64,000 nt of DNA from Physcomitrium patens (lineage: Eukaryota; Streptophyta; Bryopsida; Funariales; Funariaceae): NCBI RefSeq assembly GCF_000002425.4, contig NC_037274.1, positions 12,663,909 through 12,727,908 of the forward strand, read 5' to 3'. Under the pieces are notes generated by a model that worked only from the letters and a program-made list of their open reading frames with translations, was not told the DNA's origin and did not search any database. The translations under genes were made by a program, and so were the position numbers. Below are positions 33,321 to 44,855 of this stretch, piece by piece. Position 1 is the first letter of the stretch. Every line of letters begins with the position of its first letter.

Positions 33321-36040
33321 TTAGCGCTGAATTCAATGTAGATCGACATTCCGATGCTACAGCCAAAAGTTGCTTCATTGTAATTGAAGGTTGAATAACA
33401 TCCAAATCCTTCAAAATATCATAAGATTCTATATTTAGGATAATTTCTAATGTTCTTTTGTGTTTCATTGATTTCAATTTTACTCCGTGAGGTAAGATAT
33501 TCTTCCGCCCTGGACTTGGAATTGGAACAGCAGCCGAGGCTTCCTAGGAATTTCCGCCCCCGAGAGGATCTTTCAACGGATAGGATGTTTCTCGAAACTG
33601 CGTGGAGATCAAAACTACTTGGAACAAAACCGAAGCCTCCATAATTGGGACCTCATTGGGTTGTGCCACCGAGTCAGGTCTCATATTGGGTATGAAGCCC
33701 GTAACAGGACCTAGATTGGATGGTCCCCCAATTGGGTCAAATTGATCTTTCGCATTGGGATTACCCAAATGTTGAATTAGTCCTTTTACCTTTGGCTAAC
33801 TCCGGATAAGAACGGCTTAGACACATTCCACCTGATTTATCAGAGAATCTTGAGGACCTCGATTTACCTCTTCAATATTTCCTTCGCTTTGGATCTAGTA
33901 ATCCTGATTATTGAAATTGAATGGAGCATTACATTGTTAATACGTATGCCCCGACTGCTTGCAATTTCCACAAACTGATACATAATCGTCACTGGATCTA
34001 GAGTTAAGACATTCATTGGCATAATGACCAATCTATCTGCAATAGAAACAACAAAGTGGTCTCCTTGCACCCCAAATCTAGCATATTGGATGCCTCTACC
34101 AGTATATACCTACTAGGCTTATTCCATATAAGGTTAGAAAATGATCCTAGTTGTCCCGTTGGTACTGAGGGAACTTGGTTTGATGACATCGGTAGAGCAT
34201 ATTGCTGATACCTCTGCTGCTCCTTATTGTAGTTCTGAGGGTTCGATGTAGACCTCTGGTTAAAATTAGAACTTTGAAAGTTATTGAATGCTCGATTTTA
34301 TCGATTAAATCGATCTCCATTCCATCCAAACGTATTTTCCATTTGTACTTGATTGACGTCCCACTAGGTTGGTGGGATCATGGCCTGATTACTAAATTAT
34401 TGTTGTTGTCTTTGTCAATTCCAACAATTTGCTATTAGGTGCTTTCCTCCACAAAATATACATTGACCGATTATTTGTGAGGATGAGGGGCATTTTGTTA
34501 CAGAATGACTGTGGCCCTTACAATTACTGCACCATACATTGGTCCTAGTATTGGTAGGCTTTTGCCTCTTCTCTTTATCTTTGCACATATTAACGGCCAT
34601 TTCCTCCATTTTCTTCGTCAAATTTAATAACAAGGTTTCATTAGAATCTTTTAGGGTTGACATTATTGCTATCTCTACTGTAGTTAATGCTTGTTGTTGA
34701 TATGGAAAATATGGAGCATACGCTATTGTTACGTTCGGTGGTATAGCTTGCAATGGGGTGACATTAACTGGCCCCTAAATATTGGTATTGGAATTGGCCC
34801 CTGTTTCTAACATCTATGGATAACTATCCACTGATTCGTTCGAAGTTGGATTTTTATATCTACCTTTAATTGGAATCATCGTGGCTTCCACAGTTAAAAA
34901 CTGATCATAATGGCATTCCTCCCAAACCTTGGCTCTATTAAGGGACTCAGCTACCATAATGATTTGAGCTTCCTTTATAAACATTTTTAGCTCTGGTGGG
35001 TGCAAACCATTGATTAATATGGATAAGATAAATGCCTCCAATATTTGGTGATTCGACCACTTATTGAGTATATCAGCCACTCGGCCATAGTACGATTCCA
35101 CCGCCTCTCCTAGGATCATTTTGCTATTCATTAACCTCTCTCAAAGGCGGTCTTCAAAACCAATTGGCTGAAAATGAGATAAAAATGCATTCTTCAATGC
35201 TTTCCAATTCGGAAATTGATCTATAGGTTGGCGGTTATACCTCTCAAGTATTGTGTCTTTCAATGTCGTTGGCAGCCATTACAACCAAATATCTTCAGTT
35301 TTGCCATTATTAGCTACACATGCTATAAAAAATTGAAACAAATGTTGATCGAGATCCGCACCCGAAAATCTCCAAAAAGTAGGTAGTAGCACAACACTAG
35401 TCGTACGATCACCTATTGCACCGATTTGAACTGCAATCGAAACTATTGGTCCTCCGAACGCCATTAAAGATGTTGATGTTGTACTCAATTCTTTATTAAA
35501 ATAAAAATTGTCTCCCGCAAAAGTCTTTTTCGGACTTCCAGGCCTTCCCGATTGACTATTATTATCTCCAAATAATTTTATTGGTTGAATATGAGGTGAA
35601 AACGACAAATTTTGATATACTCTGAATTGGACTTTATTGGCAAGTGATTTATACTGATCTTCAGAACCAATCTTGTTAGAATTGGACGTATCTTCAATTG
35701 GGAAAATACCCAATGGGATACCTATTTCCTTTGTGCCTCCTTCGCTTTCCGTTAATGGCTTTGAGAGGTATACTGGACTATTAGCAACGCTCTTTGCGAG
35801 TGCTCTTGGTAATTTTTATAATGGTATGTACTTCTGAAATATTAGAGGTCGATCGTCTTCTGGATACGATCGAATATACCGACAAGCATGTAACCATGGC
35901 TTAATCCAACTTTGTCGATGCTTCTTTTTCAATTTGCGATCTTGCTCATTATGCAACAAATTTCTTGCTTGCGATCTCTGTGTTCTTTCCTTTGATTACT
36001 TTATTTTCTTTGTTGTTAAATTCTCATTCTTAATAACCAT
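33321..36040 (-). pseudogene. T3 gag
   Basis: ATG at 36,040-36,038 (MVIKNENL as in T1). Pieces in order: LSFSPHIQPIKLFGDNNSQS, then SIAVQIGAIGDRTTSVVLLP, MNSKMILGEAVESYYGRVAD, the knuckle CSNCKGHSHSVTKC, and MRPDSVAQPNEVPI. T3 keeps VYQNL with CAA at the position of the T1 TAA, which shows that T1 lost a Gln codon. Scattered stops make it non-functional. Confidence 0.8.
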
Positions 36041-36100
36041 ACTCTTTCTTCAAACACTACTGAAATCGTCTTCCATTGTCAATTTTTTCACACGTTATCG

Positions 36101-37365
36101 TGTTGTAACACGAGTATACCATGAAAATATAAAGAAAGGGGACTTTTATTAATGTTCAGTTACCTCGAATATTGGGAGCAACGACCAACTCTAGTGCAAA
36201 TACTGAGTGGCCAGGTTCAGTCACCCCGTTACAGTCAGCCGGGGCATACTGAAATGCTCCGTTCGATTCCAATAACGGGAGTCAGCGGGAAGGGAAAGGA
36301 TCAATTCACACGACGCATGAGCTTGGTTCAAAGAGCCAATTGGATCCAATTTCAAGAATCCAATTCGAGTCCTCTTACCCAATATGAGACCTGAATTGGT
36401 CGGGCAACCCAATGCAGTCTAATTACAAGAAAATCTAGGTCTTACTACGGGCCTCAGCCAATCTGACACGAAGGACCAATTTGATCCAATTACGGGAACA
36501 TCCGGGTCTTACTACTGGACTCTTAGCTAATATGAGACCTGAATTGGTCGAGCGACTCAATGTGGTCCTGATTACGGGTTTTCAATTCTGTTTCAGGCTG
36601 TCTTGTTCTCTGTGCCGTTTCAGGGAACGTTGTTTTCGGTAAAAAGATCTCTTAAAGGTAAAAATGGAGGAGAAAGCTTTGATGGCGAGAGCCAATTTTG
36701 GATCCAAGCTCTGACGGTGGGAGCCAATTCCGGATCCAAGACAGAGGATTGAAAAAATTCAGAATTAAGGTTAAGAAATGAGAGGAGAGAAATAAGTTTT
36801 TGGGAGGGATTTTTTGAAGGATCAAGAGAGCTAGCTTCATGCTTCAGGCGGGGAAAGAAGACAGAGAATTGGATTTTTTTTCTTCATAGGGTTTTGAGAA
36901 GACTGAGGCAATCGTTGCTGAAGTCAGTGTTGTAATGGTGAATCGAGATTTTTAATGAAGTGGGTTTGATTACTCTTGATTGTTTTGTGAAATCGAATTA
37001 CGTCCGTGATGAAGAATTAAAAGCATGTCTATAGGATTGAGTATGCGGAGTGAATGAAATTTATTGGGTTAATCTAACGAGACAGTCAGTGGATACAAGA
37101 TCGTGAGTATAAAGCGGTACCGAAGATTAGTAGTTTGGGTTGTTTGGGGTTCTCTGTAACGTCTAGAGACCTACCGACTGGGACAAAAAGGACTTCAACA
37201 AGCAGTCGAAGGGCATTCGTATAGATTTACAGTGTATTCTTGCAATTTTTTATATTCCAATAGTCAAAAACCGATAGACTTCTTGAATATTGGTGAATCT
37301 CCATACTACCTTCTACAGCCAGACGCCCGGCGCATTTTGGAGCAAGAAAGCACGTAATACGATAA
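36101..37365 (+). repeat. Element C 5' LTR
   Basis: 1,265 bp from TGTTGTAACACGAG to CACGTAATACGATAA. It contains several tandem-like phrases (GGTCTTACTACGGG, GAGACCTGAATTGGTCG repeated within about 150 bases). Confidence 0.88.
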
Positions 37366-37368
37366 AAG

Positions 37369-37386
37369 TGGTGAACCCGACGTGAA
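37369..37386 (+). promoter_or_regulatory. Element C primer-binding site (tRNA-Trp type)
   Basis: TGGTGAACCCGACGTGAA, three to four bases after the LTR, matches the complement of a plant tRNA-Trp 3' end as remembered. This differs from the Asp-type site of the T elements and the Met-type site of E. Confidence 0.75.
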
Positions 37387-37434
37387 AGCTTAAGGTGGAA
37401 GGTATTAGATTTCAGTTGATTTTATCTTTATTTC

Positions 37435-39807
37435 ATGGAAAACAAAAATAAAAATTTTGAAAGATTTTTGGGAGGGGTTTCTGGTCGAGATTCTTCTAAA
37501 GGACAAGATATGCACATAGATCCGTCTATTGCTAGTATGTTTCAAGCCTTCTCATTATCAATGTAGCAACACCAAAGCAATGATCGAAACGAAGCTTTAG
37601 TAACCAAAGCATTACAAGCAGTGGTCAATAAAATTGATCAATTTGATGGAAGAAATATTTCAAGGTATTTAAGATGTTATGTTCGTGAAATGGAATTAAA
37701 TCGGGTTTCTGAGAAGAAAATGGTTGAATTATTTGGACTTGCCACGATACCGGAGATAAGAGACCGTATTACATCGATTACGGATCGTTATGGGAATTCA
37801 TGGGAGGTTTTTTCACATGCATTGAAAGATGAATATTTCTTGGAAGATGCTGATCGCGTTACTAAGAAGCTGTTTCTGGAATGGATTGAACGGCCCAATA
37901 AGAATTTGCAAGCAACAGAGCTACTAAGGGAATTTGAGAGGCACTACTCTCAATTATCGAAGGTAAAAAAATTAACATTGGAGCTAAACAAAGTTGATCT
38001 ATTTCTTCAAGCTGCTGATGGAGAATTGCAAGAGAAATTAGAATCCCTTCTTGATGACAAAGAAGAAGATGAAGGATTGACAACGAAGTGGAAGAACGTT
38101 AAAGATGTGGTGGGGTTGCTTACAAAAAGAAAAAGGATGAAGGATAGGAGCAATATTCCGAAAACAGTACAAGCACCCAAAGCTCCAGTACGTACAACAC
38201 CACCAACAATGCCTACAGTTCAACCTTCGACATCCTCATCAAAGAAAGCAGATATAGGGATGGAAGAAATTATACGAGGAATGCGAGATCTTCAAATCAA
38301 ATTGGCAAGACTTGAAGAGAATACTTCTATGAACAATTCGAAGAATGTTTCAAAACAAGGATATATACAAAGATGCAGGTGGTGTGATGATGCTTCACAT
38401 ACTAGAAAAGATTGCAATGAATTTAATAATATGATACGGCAGGGAATTATTTGCTGGAAAGATGGGAAGATAGCATTGAAAGATAGGGAGGATCTTCTTC
38501 AAACCAATTTTGGCAAGGGAGGAATGAGAGCATTGGTTCAAGATTACCTAAAAGAGCATGAAACAACAGCACGAGAAAGTGCAAGTTATGGTGCTAGAGT
38601 AGATGATGAAATTGGTGGAAGTACGAAAACTAGTGAGTTTTGGGCTTCTGCCGTTTCTACAATACAAGAAGGGAAATTACCTCGAGAAGCATTATTCAAG
38701 ACTACAGCTATAATACGAGGTAAAACAGGTTGGGGGGATCCTGTTGAGTCTCTTTCAGTTCATGCATATATTGCTCAAAGCCAACATGAAGCTTTGATGG
38801 AAGAAAAGAGACGAGGAAATTTTGATGATACTAGAGAAGGAAATTCTTCTAAGAGGCAAATTCGAGGAGACAAGGCTCGGGAGGTAGCTTCACAAGAATT
38901 GCCTGTAAAGGATACCTCATCATCATTGGGAGAAAAAACAAAGGAGACAAAAGATAAGGGCAAATCAATTGCTTATAAGCTACTTTCTGACATTGAAGCG
39001 GCAACAAATTTGAAAGGGGTGTTGGAAGAACGTATATTAAATGCTAAGCAGGAATTCACATTGAAAGAAGTCTTGGGAATTGCAAAGAAGGAGTTTCATG
39101 ATGTTATCATTGACAGCATTAAGCGAAAGAGACAATTAATGGGCGAAACTGGAATGAGTCATGCTATTGATGCAAGAATATATAGAGATGAAGAAGAGGT
39201 TGATATTGGTTACAAGCAACCAACAAATGAAAAGAATGGGTATAATCAGCGAGTACGTTTCGAAGATTCTAGTGACAAGGAAATAGAAACTTTGAGCCAT
39301 TATACTCGAAAGCATTGGGCAAGGGCAACTACTGAGGTATTGGTGAAAATAGGAGATATAGAAGAACCAATTGTTGCTTTAGTCAACCATGGTTCAGAAA
39401 TAAATCTTATGTCTAAAGATCTTTATAAGAAGCAAAAATGGCCAATTGATATGGAACATGGATGGGCAATACGAGCAGCTAATAACACATGGGGCGAATT
39501 ATATGTAGCTTGTCCACATGTCAAAATTCGGATTGGGGATGTTGCGACGGAGCAACATTTCTTCGTTCAAGATACAACGTCTTATCCGTTGATTTTAGGA
39601 CAACCTTATATCACGGCAACACGGATGGAAACAAAAGTACTTGACGATGGTTCTGCTTATGCAAGAGTACGGAGCGAAGATGGGAAGAAAGCTGTACAAT
39701 TTCTAACAGTACCTCCTAACCATGAACAGAATCGAGATAGGTTGAGGGAGAAACCATTGCCAAAGATTGTTGAAGGATTTAAGGATTTTGGAGAGGTACC
39801 ACTGTAA
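37435..39807 (+). pseudogene. Element C Gag and protease
   Basis: The natural start is ATG 37,435 (MENKNKNFERFLGG); an in-frame TAG at 37,564 (likely CAG) follows after 43 codons, then the frame is open to 39,807. Gag includes YLRCYVREMELNRV and the knuckle CRWCDDASHTRKDC near 38,375. Protease near 39,380 reads ALVNHGSEINLMS: the catalytic Asp expected before HGS is Asn. Further on come YPLILGQPYITATRMETKV and ARVRSEDGKKAVQFLTV. At about 39,800 the frame must shift to join pol (next frame opens with VKRDYGGTKEEVLSRDEGAF). Confidence 0.8.
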
Positions 39808-42800
39808 AGCGAGATTATGGAGGTACAAAAGAGGAGGTACTCTCGCGAGATGAAGGTGCCTTTGATGCGAGTTTTATTGGTATATTGGAGAATGGAAATA
39901 TTATGTATAAGAAAGTTAACGATTTTAAAAGAAAAGAAAGAAAAAGATTATATGATATTGAAGGACAATTACGCAAGTTAGGTACATTGCAAGATGATGA
40001 GAGGATTTTAGGTGTTTATGAAGAAAATGGACTAGAAGATTCATTGGAATTGATTACATCTATTGGGTTAGAGGATAATGATAAGATTGTTGAAATTCAT
40101 TCAAGAGAGGTTTATACCATACTTGAATCTTTTCAAGTACCAGAAGTCACAGTAGAGACGAGATATAAAACGGCAGATAAGAAGGTAAAGCCTCTTGCCA
40201 GACCATTACCAGAGGATTCTAAAGAACAAATGGGAGAAGCATCAAAAGAAGCAAGTTTAAGAGATCCAATGAGTATTGGACATCAGTTTACTGAAGAGAC
40301 TTTTGAAGAATTGAAGATTGATTCTGATGGTTTTTTATTGCGGGAGGAAATTACTTGCTTCAAAAAGATCTTGGCTAAACAAGGTAGATCGTTTGCCTTT
40401 GAATCTCATGAAATTGGGTGTGTGGATCCAAATATTATAACACCTATGGTTATCTTCACTGTACCGCATGTACCTTGGAATCTAAGACCGATTCCAGTAC
40501 CGAGGGCACATTTACCTAAATTGGTGGAACTATTAAAAGAAAAGATAAAGATGAAAATATAGGAACCTTCATTTGTGCCGTATTCTAGTCGATGGTTTAC
40601 GGTACCTAAGAAGAATGGGTCACTACGATTTATTCAAGATATGCAGCCGGTGAATGCTGTAACTGTCAGGAATGCAGGAATTGGACCTATTGTGGATGAA
40701 TTTGTTGAGGCGTTTGCTGGAAGGGCGATCTATTCAATGGGTGATTTGTATTCAGGTTATGATCAATTTTAACTTGCCGAAAGAAGTAGAAATATGATGA
40801 CGATGAGGACACCACTTGGATTGGTTAGAATGTGCACTCTTCCTCAAGGCGCGACCAACTCAGTTGTACATATGATGAATGGGATGAATAAGGTATTGAG
40901 ATATTTTATTCCAGAAAAGACTATGCATTTTTTGGATGATGTTCCTATAAAAGGGTGCAGAGAAGGAGACAAGGATGAAACTTTAGATATGAGGGGGTGT
41001 CGCAAATATGTTGTTGATCATATACAAGATTTTGAAAAGATTTTAACTCGGCTTGGAGAAGTTCATCTTACATTATTGGGTATGTAGTCCGTATTTGGAG
41101 TACGAGAGGTTGTGATTGTTGGACATTTATGTGGATCTTACGGAAGAAAACCAGATCCGACTAAAGTTGATGCAATTGGAAGGATGAAAGAGGATTGTGA
41201 TTCTTTAACAAAGGTTCGCAGGTTTTTGGGTGCATGTGTATTTTATCGAATCTGGATCCCTCATTATGCTCACATAGCGGATCCATTATATGAACTGTTA
41301 CGCAAGGGCTACCGATTTAAATGGAAAGAAAGGCATATTCAGGCAATGCAAAGATTGAAGAAATTATTGATGTCACCTCCAATATTGAGGAAGGTTGATT
41401 ATAAGTGCAATAGACCAGTGATTCTTACTGTGGACGCTAGTCCAATTGCCATTGGATGGGCTGTGGGTCAAGATGATTCCAATGGGAATAGATTTGCACT
41501 TCGATTTGGAGCTAAAGTTTTAAGTATTTGTCAGCGTGTATATTCGCAAGTCAAAAGGGAACTTTGGGGAGTTGTTTCGGCTATGAAAGCTGAAAAGGAC
41601 TATTTGATTGGGGCAGTAGTAGTAATTGAAACAGATTGCTTGCCATTGCTTGGAATGATTACTAACTGTTCAACGCCAGATATTGCAATGTTGAGATGGA
41701 TTACTTATATTAAGTCACTAAATCCATAATTTAAGCATATTACTGGGAAAGACAATTTAGTAGCAGACATGCTATCTCGAGCAAGATACGAGAGGGAGGA
41801 CGAAATGGTTGAAGACATTGATGATGTCGGATTGAAATTCTATTCAATATCAAATCTCAACAGAGAAGACAAGCTATTTCTTGAAGAATCTTATGAAGGA
41901 GAATTATTAGATATTGATCATTACTTGAATACCTTGACTAAACAGGGGAATTGGTCTATAGAAAAATTCAAACAAATAAGAAAAAAAACGTATGGATTTT
42001 TACTTCGAGATGGATTCTTATGGAAGAGACCGAAGAAAGGAATTGGGATGCCACGACGAGTGATAGGTAAAAAGGAAGAAAAACTAAAATTATTAAAGGA
42101 GTTTCATGATAGTTTATGGGCAAGGCATCGAAGAATCTGGGCTACTTTTGCTAAACTCAAGGAACGATATTGGTAGAAAAATATGTATCGAGATGTGCTC
42201 TAATTTGTAGAGTCATGTGAAATCTGTCAATCGTATTCTAATATCCGATATTGAGATGGTCTTCATCTTACGTATCCTCTGGCTATTCATTTTAAATGGG
42301 TTGTTGATTTGGTTATTATGCCAGTTGGATTATGGCAGATGAGATATTTGGTTTTAGCTTGTGAAGATTTATCAAATCAAGTAGAAGGAAGAGCATTGAG
42401 GACAAAATCTACAGAGGGGATTTGTAGGTTTTTGCTTGAAGATGTCATTTGCCGCTACAGATGCATAGGAAAAATCACTGCAGATCGTGGAGAATTAAAC
42501 TATCACTGACTACTACTTATAATCCAGAAGGGAATGCAAAAAGCGAACGCGGTCACCCACCGATTGTGAAAGCATTAGTTAAAGCTTGTAATGGAAAAGT
42601 TAAAGAGTGGCCACGGCTTTTGTCATTTGCATTATGGACTGATCGAACAACACATAGTTTGGTGACAGGATATATGCCAGTAGAACTTATGACAGGTCGA
42701 AAACCAATTATGCCGATTGAAGAAAAGATACTTATTTGGAGTATGCTACCATGGGAAGATAGATTGACAAGAGAAGAACTTTTGGCTATTAGGATTCGAC

Positions 42801-43240
42801 AATTGGAGCAAAGATCGGAAGATGTACAGATAGCATTGGAAAGGTTAAAAAGCGTAAGGTTACAAAAGAAGGCGCGATTCGATAAGCAACATCGATTGAG
42901 ACCTAAAGTAATCGAGGAAGGTGACTGGGTACTTGTTTATGACAATAGTCTGGATAATCAATATAGTACCTTGCGGAAATTTTCAAAACGTTGGTTTGGA
43001 CCATATGTAGTAACAACTGTTCATGATAATGCGACTTACTCATTACGAGAGTTAGATGGTACAAAATTGAAAATACCAATTGTAGGGAAGGGAGTAAAAA
43101 TATTTAAACGAAGACACGTGGAGATGAATATGGAAGACCTTAATGAAGGTATAGAGATTCCGCAACAAGAAGATGAAAGTGATTTGGATAATGAAGGTGA
43201 CGAAGATGAACTGGACAAAGACGTAGAGGATATATTCTAA
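39808..43240 (+). pseudogene. Element C pol: RT, RNase H, integrase (broken)
   Basis: One frame from about 39,809 to 42,509, with stops at 40,560 (TAG), 40,770 (TAA), 41,085 (TAG), 41,727 (TAA), 42,174 (TAG) and others up to 42,260, then the last frame 42,449-43,240. Reverse transcriptase has GDLYSGYDQF, TLPQGATNSV and the catalytic FLDD. RNase H has TVDASPIAIGWAVG. Integrase has CEICQ, then FKWVVDLV, ADRGELN and NPEGNAKSERG (D, D, E). A small deletion with frame change at about 42,500 removes residues between the second D and E. The C-terminus has RLRPKVIEEGDWVLVYDNSL and RWFGPYVV, with no chromodomain. The PQGATNSV and LYSGYDQF phrases recall fungal Ty3 polyproteins from my general knowledge of that family. 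Confidence 0.8.
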
Positions 43241-43290
43241 ATCAAACAGTAATTGGGTAAATTGGTGCATACCGGAGGATGCACAGGTTC

Positions 43291-43303
43291 AGAGGGGGTG
43301 GAT
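43291..43303 (+). promoter_or_regulatory. Element C polypurine tract
   Basis: AGAGGGGGTGGAT, just before the 3' LTR start at 43,308. Confidence 0.75.
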
Positions 43304-43307
43304 GTCA

Positions 43308-44572
43308 TGTTGTAACATGAGTATACCGTGAAAATATAAAGAAATGGGACTTTTATTAATGTTCACTTACCTCGAGTATTGAGAGCAACGACCAACTCCA
43401 GTGCAAATACTGAGTGGCCAGGTTCAGTCACCCCGTTACAGTCAGCCGGGACATACTGAAATGCTTCGTTCGATTCCAATAACGGGAGTCAGCAGGAAAG
43501 AAAAGGACCAATTTACATGACGGGTGAACCTGGTTCGAAGAGCCAATTAGATCCAATTTCAAGAATCCAATCTGGGTCCTCTTACCCAATATGAGACCTG
43601 AATTGGTCGGGCAACCCAATGCAGTCTAATTACGGAAAAATCCAGGTCTTACTACGGGCCTCAGCCAATCTGACGTGAAGGACCAATTTGATCCAATTAC
43701 GGGAACATCCGGGTCTTACTACTGGATTCTTAGCTAATATGAGACCTGAATTGGTCGAGCGACTCAATGTGGTCCTGATTACGGGGTTTCGATTCTGTTT
43801 CAGGCTGTCCTGTTCTCTGTGCCGTTTCAGGGAACGTTGTTTTCGGTAAAAAGATCTCTTAAAGGTAAAAATGGAGGAGAAAGCTTTGACGGCGAGAGCC
43901 AATTTTGGATCCAAGCTCTGACGGTGGGAGCCAATCCGGATCCAAGATGGAGGATTGAAGAAATTCAGAATTAAGGTTAAGAAATGAGAGGGAAGAAATA
44001 AGTTTTTGGGAGGGATTTTTTGAAGGATCGAGAGAGCTAGCTTCATGCTTCAGGCGGGGAAAGAAGACAAAGAATTGGGTTTTTTTTTCTTCATAGGGTT
44101 TTGGGAAGACTGAGGCAATCGTTGCTGAAGTCAGTGTTGTAATGGTGAATCGGGATTTTTAATGAAGTGGGTTTGATTACTCTTGACTGTTTTGTGAAAT
44201 CGAATTACGTCTGTGATGAAGAATTAAAAGCATGTCTATAGGATTGAGTATGCGGAGTGAATGAAATTTATTGGGTTAATCTAACGAGACAGTCAGTGGA
44301 TACAAGATCGTGAGTATAAAGCGGTACCGAAGATTAGTAGTTTGGGTTGTTCGGGGTTCTCTGTAACGTCTAGAGATCTACCGGCTGGGACAAAAAGGAC
44401 TTCAACAAGCAATCAAAGGGCATACATATAGATTTACGGTGTATTCTTGTAGTTGTTTATATTCCAACAGTCAAAAACTGATAGACTGCTTGAATATTGG
44501 TGAATCTCCATACTACCTTCTACAACCAGATGCCCGACGCATTCTCGAGCAGGAAAGCACGTAATACGATAA
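43308..44572 (+). repeat. Element C 3' LTR
   Basis: 1,265 bp, the partner of 36,101-37,365. Its first bases follow GTCA where the 5' copy has ATCG. Confidence 0.88.
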
Positions 44573-44615
44573 CGTTTGATAATTAATTCCTAACACTCAA
44601 AGCTATTATTACTCT

Positions 44616-44855
44616 CCGGCAGCGGCGCCAAAATGTGATTGCTCATTTTACTTATTCTGGAAGAAACCTCCCTGAATAATTCCATATAGGGGGATTTGAA
44701 TATGAGAAATGACTAGTTGCTTAAGCGTTCATATTAAGATCACACAATCAATTACCACTTGAATGTATTGTCTCTATTTCTAATATCTAAACATACAAAG
44801 AAACTATAATGTCCTCCTTCACCTTATCGGTCTCTTCCTTACAGCAATTCAGTCA
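44616..44855 (-). repeat. T3 primer site and truncated 5' LTR
   Basis: Minus-strand primer site TGGCGCCGCTGCCGG (about 44,616-44,630), then LTR from 44,634 (TGTGATTGCTC), which stops at CAGTCA (about 44,855). The other T3 LTR continues at this point into 540 more bases, so about two thirds is lost. Confidence 0.8.

Larger units (their letters stand above)
36101..44572 (+). mobile_element. Element C, Ty3/gypsy with tRNA-Trp-type primer site
   Basis: 8.47 kb on the plus strand, with 1,265-bp LTRs at 36,101-37,365 and 43,308-44,572 that differ by a few percent by eye. It is inserted in the T3 leader. The likely target duplication is ACGTT (36,092-36,096 and 44,572-44,576), leaving four extra bases ATCG before TGTTG; termini may really be TATCGT...ACGATA. 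It encodes gag, protease, reverse transcriptase, RNase H and integrase with many stops. Protein features (see the pol entry) resemble fungal Ty3 elements more than usual plant ones. LTR copies A and B and the piece at 56.1 kb are relatives. Confidence 0.88.
30800..44855 (-). mobile_element. T3, non-autonomous Ty3/gypsy element, sister of T2, nested
   Basis: Minus-strand element: 3' LTR 30,800-31,588, accessory-ORF remnant, truncated reverse transcriptase, protease, gag (start 36,040), leader interrupted by element C (36,101-44,572), primer-binding site at about 44,616-44,630, and 5' LTR from 44,634, cut off at about 44,855 where E2 begins. It carries the same internal deletions as T2, at the same junctions. 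The outer target duplication on the right is lost with the LTR end; the left flank TTTAC also occurs, without an insertion, at 48,855-48,859. Confidence 0.85.

Noticed and set aside
36101-44572. Element C as fungal contamination of the assembly
   Set aside because: It is flanked by T3 on both sides with a plausible target duplication, and diverged LTR relatives occur elsewhere in the window.
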